DNA from: Planctomycetota bacterium
Lineage (GTDB): Bacteria; Planctomycetota; Planctomycetia; Planctomycetales; Planctomycetaceae
Assembly (NCBI GenBank): GCA_003388505.1
Contig: QQVO01000032.1
Location: 1 to 64,000 of the forward strand
DNA length: 64,000 nucleotides
Direction: 5' to 3'
The notes beneath the pieces are model-generated. The model did not search any database, was not told where the DNA came from, and saw only the letters and a list, made by a program, of their open reading frames with translations. Within the stretch, counting starts at the first letter, position 1; every line of letters begins with the position of its first letter. Position numbers and translations under genes: made by a program. Shown one piece after another: positions 62,794 to 64,000 of this stretch.

Positions 62794-63358
62794 CACTCCG
62801 CTTTCGTAGTCGAAGAAGCTCTGGCGAGATACACCTGTACATCGGCGGGACAGTAGAACGGACCGCCAGCCGCGCTGCTGAATCCGCAAACGGACCGGAC
62901 CCGCTCGCGGAAGAGTACAAGCGGCGGATCACGATCGATGTCGCCGTTTTTCCGAAACAGTTCGTGCCAGACGTCTTATAGCGCTTTGAAAATCGGTGTT
63001 GGCGATCTGTCTCGCGGATTCTCGTCCTCGACAGTCCAAACACCGCTCGACTCGGACACATGGTCGAGCAATTTGCTCTAAGTGGCGGCCAGGACGACTG
63101 GGAAAAAATCGCGAAGTTGGTTGGCCGCCGGTTCCGCGGCCTCCGGACCGGGCGGCGTGACAGATGGACGGGGGTTCTAGCACTTCTGTGCGCCGCTTTT
63201 CAAGAGGCCGGAATCTTCAGAATTCGTGAAAACCGAAGCCGACTCCTGCGGCAGTTGCCTGGAGTGCAGAGCGTTCAACAAGCGTGAAGGGGATCGTTGA
63301 GTCGGCGGCGACGGCGAGACGCCTTGGCGGACTTCACAGACGCCGTCACCGCTTAGAG
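62794..63358. other. 565-bp intergenic region with a dispersed repeat
   Basis: No gene is supported. The only recognised element is the second copy of the ~75-bp repeat (62977-63051, minus). No UBact or Pup-like small gene was seen. Near 63308-63354 GC-rich complementary stretches are possible but there is no poly-T run. Confidence 0.5.
62977..63051 (-). repeat. Dispersed ~75-bp repeat, copy B
   Basis: Reverse-oriented partner of 28852-28926, with an identical 23-base core at 62996-63018. It lies between the HdeD and Pup-ligase-like genes. Confidence 0.7.
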
Positions 63359-64000
63359 TCAACTGGATGCGGTCCGGCGCCGAGCGCGGCGGAGAGTCTC
63401 CTGAAGTTCGGCCAATGTAGGCGTCGATCCTTCACCCAATTCTGGTTGCGGTCGCGGTTCCGACCACTCGTCGTATTGATCTGCGAAGGGATCGTCGATT
63501 CGCATCGTGCGCCGCTGCTCGCGATCCGCGACGGATGACCAGTCAACAAGGAATTGTTCCTGTCCTGCATGCTCCTTGATGAATCGCGCCCTGGCGGTGG
63601 CCCGCGTACCGGTCTCGGGAACGAATGGCTCCGGCTCTTCACCCGGCAGCACGACTGGGCCGACCCGGTGATCCAGCAGTCCTTCCGATTCCAGCATCGT
63701 GAAGACCGACTCGGGGTCGGAAAAATCGTGATAGCTGTGATCCAGCAGCGCCAGTTCATTGAACAACGACGCGTCGCGCGGCAGGTTGCTCCAGGACGAA
63801 TCCGCATCGTGCAGCACGGCCGAGTAGTACTCGTACTTGGCAAACGCATCAAGCCGGGCGGACAGCCAGTCGCGATCGAGCCGCTCCATGGCCGAGAGTG
63901 TCTCCTCCCAGTCGTGCAATGCTTCTCGCATCCAGGAGGGAGACTCATCGAGGGAGTCGACGTAACGGTGTGCGGCGTCGAGATAGACGCGCTGAGTCGG
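63359..64000 (-). CDS. Pup ligase/deamidase family (PafA/Dop-like), C-terminal part, cut by window edge
   Basis: The minus-strand frame is open from the right edge to a stop at 63359, 213 codons. The first in-window residues, QRVYLDAAHRYVDSLDESPSWMREALHDWEETLSAMERLDRDWLSARLDAFAKYEYYSAVLHD, fit the end of the carboxylate-amine ligase domain of PafA/Dop (RRWEEVLDALE...LADRLDWVAKL). The rest, LDHSYHDFSDPESVFTMLESEGLLDHRVG and TRATARARFIKEHAG...VDWSSV, matches the small C-terminal domain (LQYSD..YDRL and TRAYFRG...ASWDSV). These enzymes attach or process Pup or UBact. The N-terminus and any tag gene are off-window, so ligase versus deamidase cannot be told. Confidence 0.8.
   Translation of the reverse strand, partial: PTQRVYLDAAHRYVDSLDESPSWMREALHDWEETLSAMERLDRDWLSARLDAFAKYEYYSAVLHDADSSWSNLPRDASLFNELALLDHSYHDFSDPESVFTMLESEGLLDHRVGPVVLPGEEPEPFVPETGTRATARARFIKEHAGQEQFLVDWSSVADREQRRTMRIDDPFADQYDEWSEPRPQPELGEGSTPTLAELQETLRRARRRTASS

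Noticed and set aside
63060-63287. Small plus-strand frame near the Pup-ligase-like gene as a UBact or Pup tag
   Set aside because: The 75-residue product does not end in Gly-Gly-Gln/Glu or a similar tag tail, and its codon use resembles non-coding DNA.

Overview
The window is GC-rich, gene-dense bacterial DNA that looks like a Planctomycetes chromosome, most likely of the Planctomycetaceae type. The assignment rests on gene content: several secreted sulfatases with a formylglycine-generating enzyme, a secreted DUF1080 protein, a Tat-exported Gfo/Idh/MocA oxidoreductase, a membrane-fused spermidine-synthase-like protein, a Ser/Thr kinase fused to other domains, FloA, KdtA (so an LPS-type outer membrane) and the C-terminal part of a Pup-ligase-like protein at the right edge. 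No rRNA, tRNA, CRISPR array, prophage or classical IS element was found. Genes lie on both strands in short operons.

Layout. 0-8.4 kb: end of larC, a NagB-like protein with an altered active-site motif, a large membrane protein, a HAD phosphatase, a DUF1080 protein, a secreted lipase-like hydrolase, a NYN-domain nuclease and a frameshifted repeat-bearing membrane protein. 8.6-16.6 kb (plus strand): Gfo/Idh oxidoreductase, FAD oxidoreductase, metallo-beta-lactamase-fold hydrolase, KDO transferase, metK with a good promoter, and a membrane protein. 16.6-26.4 kb (minus strand): Fe-dependent alcohol dehydrogenase with a small sugar-binding-domain protein, GNAT, GroES-like protein, MMPL/RND exporter, KAS III-like synthase, FloA and YjbQ. 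26.8-32 kb (plus): YceI protein, sugar isomerase, ROK kinase, deoC and cinA. 32-44.2 kb: lipoprotein, polysaccharide deacetylase, sulfatase, the kinase/pseudo-caspase fusion, DegT aminotransferase, PfkB kinase, DinB, spermidine-synthase-like protein and YbjN. 44.4-52.3 kb: LRR protein overlapping a universal-stress-protein remnant, RidA, TrmL, an FHA protein with TadC, an outer-membrane protein, a GlmU-type nucleotidyltransferase and asnS. 52.4-62.2 kb (minus): a sulfatase island with lipoprotein FGE, three sulfatases and a HAD phosphatase, interrupted by a RAYT transposase with flanking REP palindromes. 62.2-64 kb: HdeD-like protein and the Pup-ligase-family gene running off the edge.

The most notable signals are: (1) short dispersed repeats of at least six kinds, including a RAYT gene flanked by its probable REP hairpins and a degenerate heptanucleotide repeat that sits in frame inside asnS and again in an intergenic region; (2) a Ser/Thr kinase-transmembrane-beta-repeat-caspase-like fusion whose caspase cysteine is missing; (3) a Pup/UBact-type ligase at the right edge; (4) a sulfatase island with its own membrane-anchored FGE, in which one sulfatase has the non-canonical CTAGR motif; (5) enzymes with altered catalytic motifs (NagB-like, Gfo/Idh) and two broken genes (a frameshifted membrane protein and a Usp fragment). 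All function calls are from reading the sequence; no database search was run.
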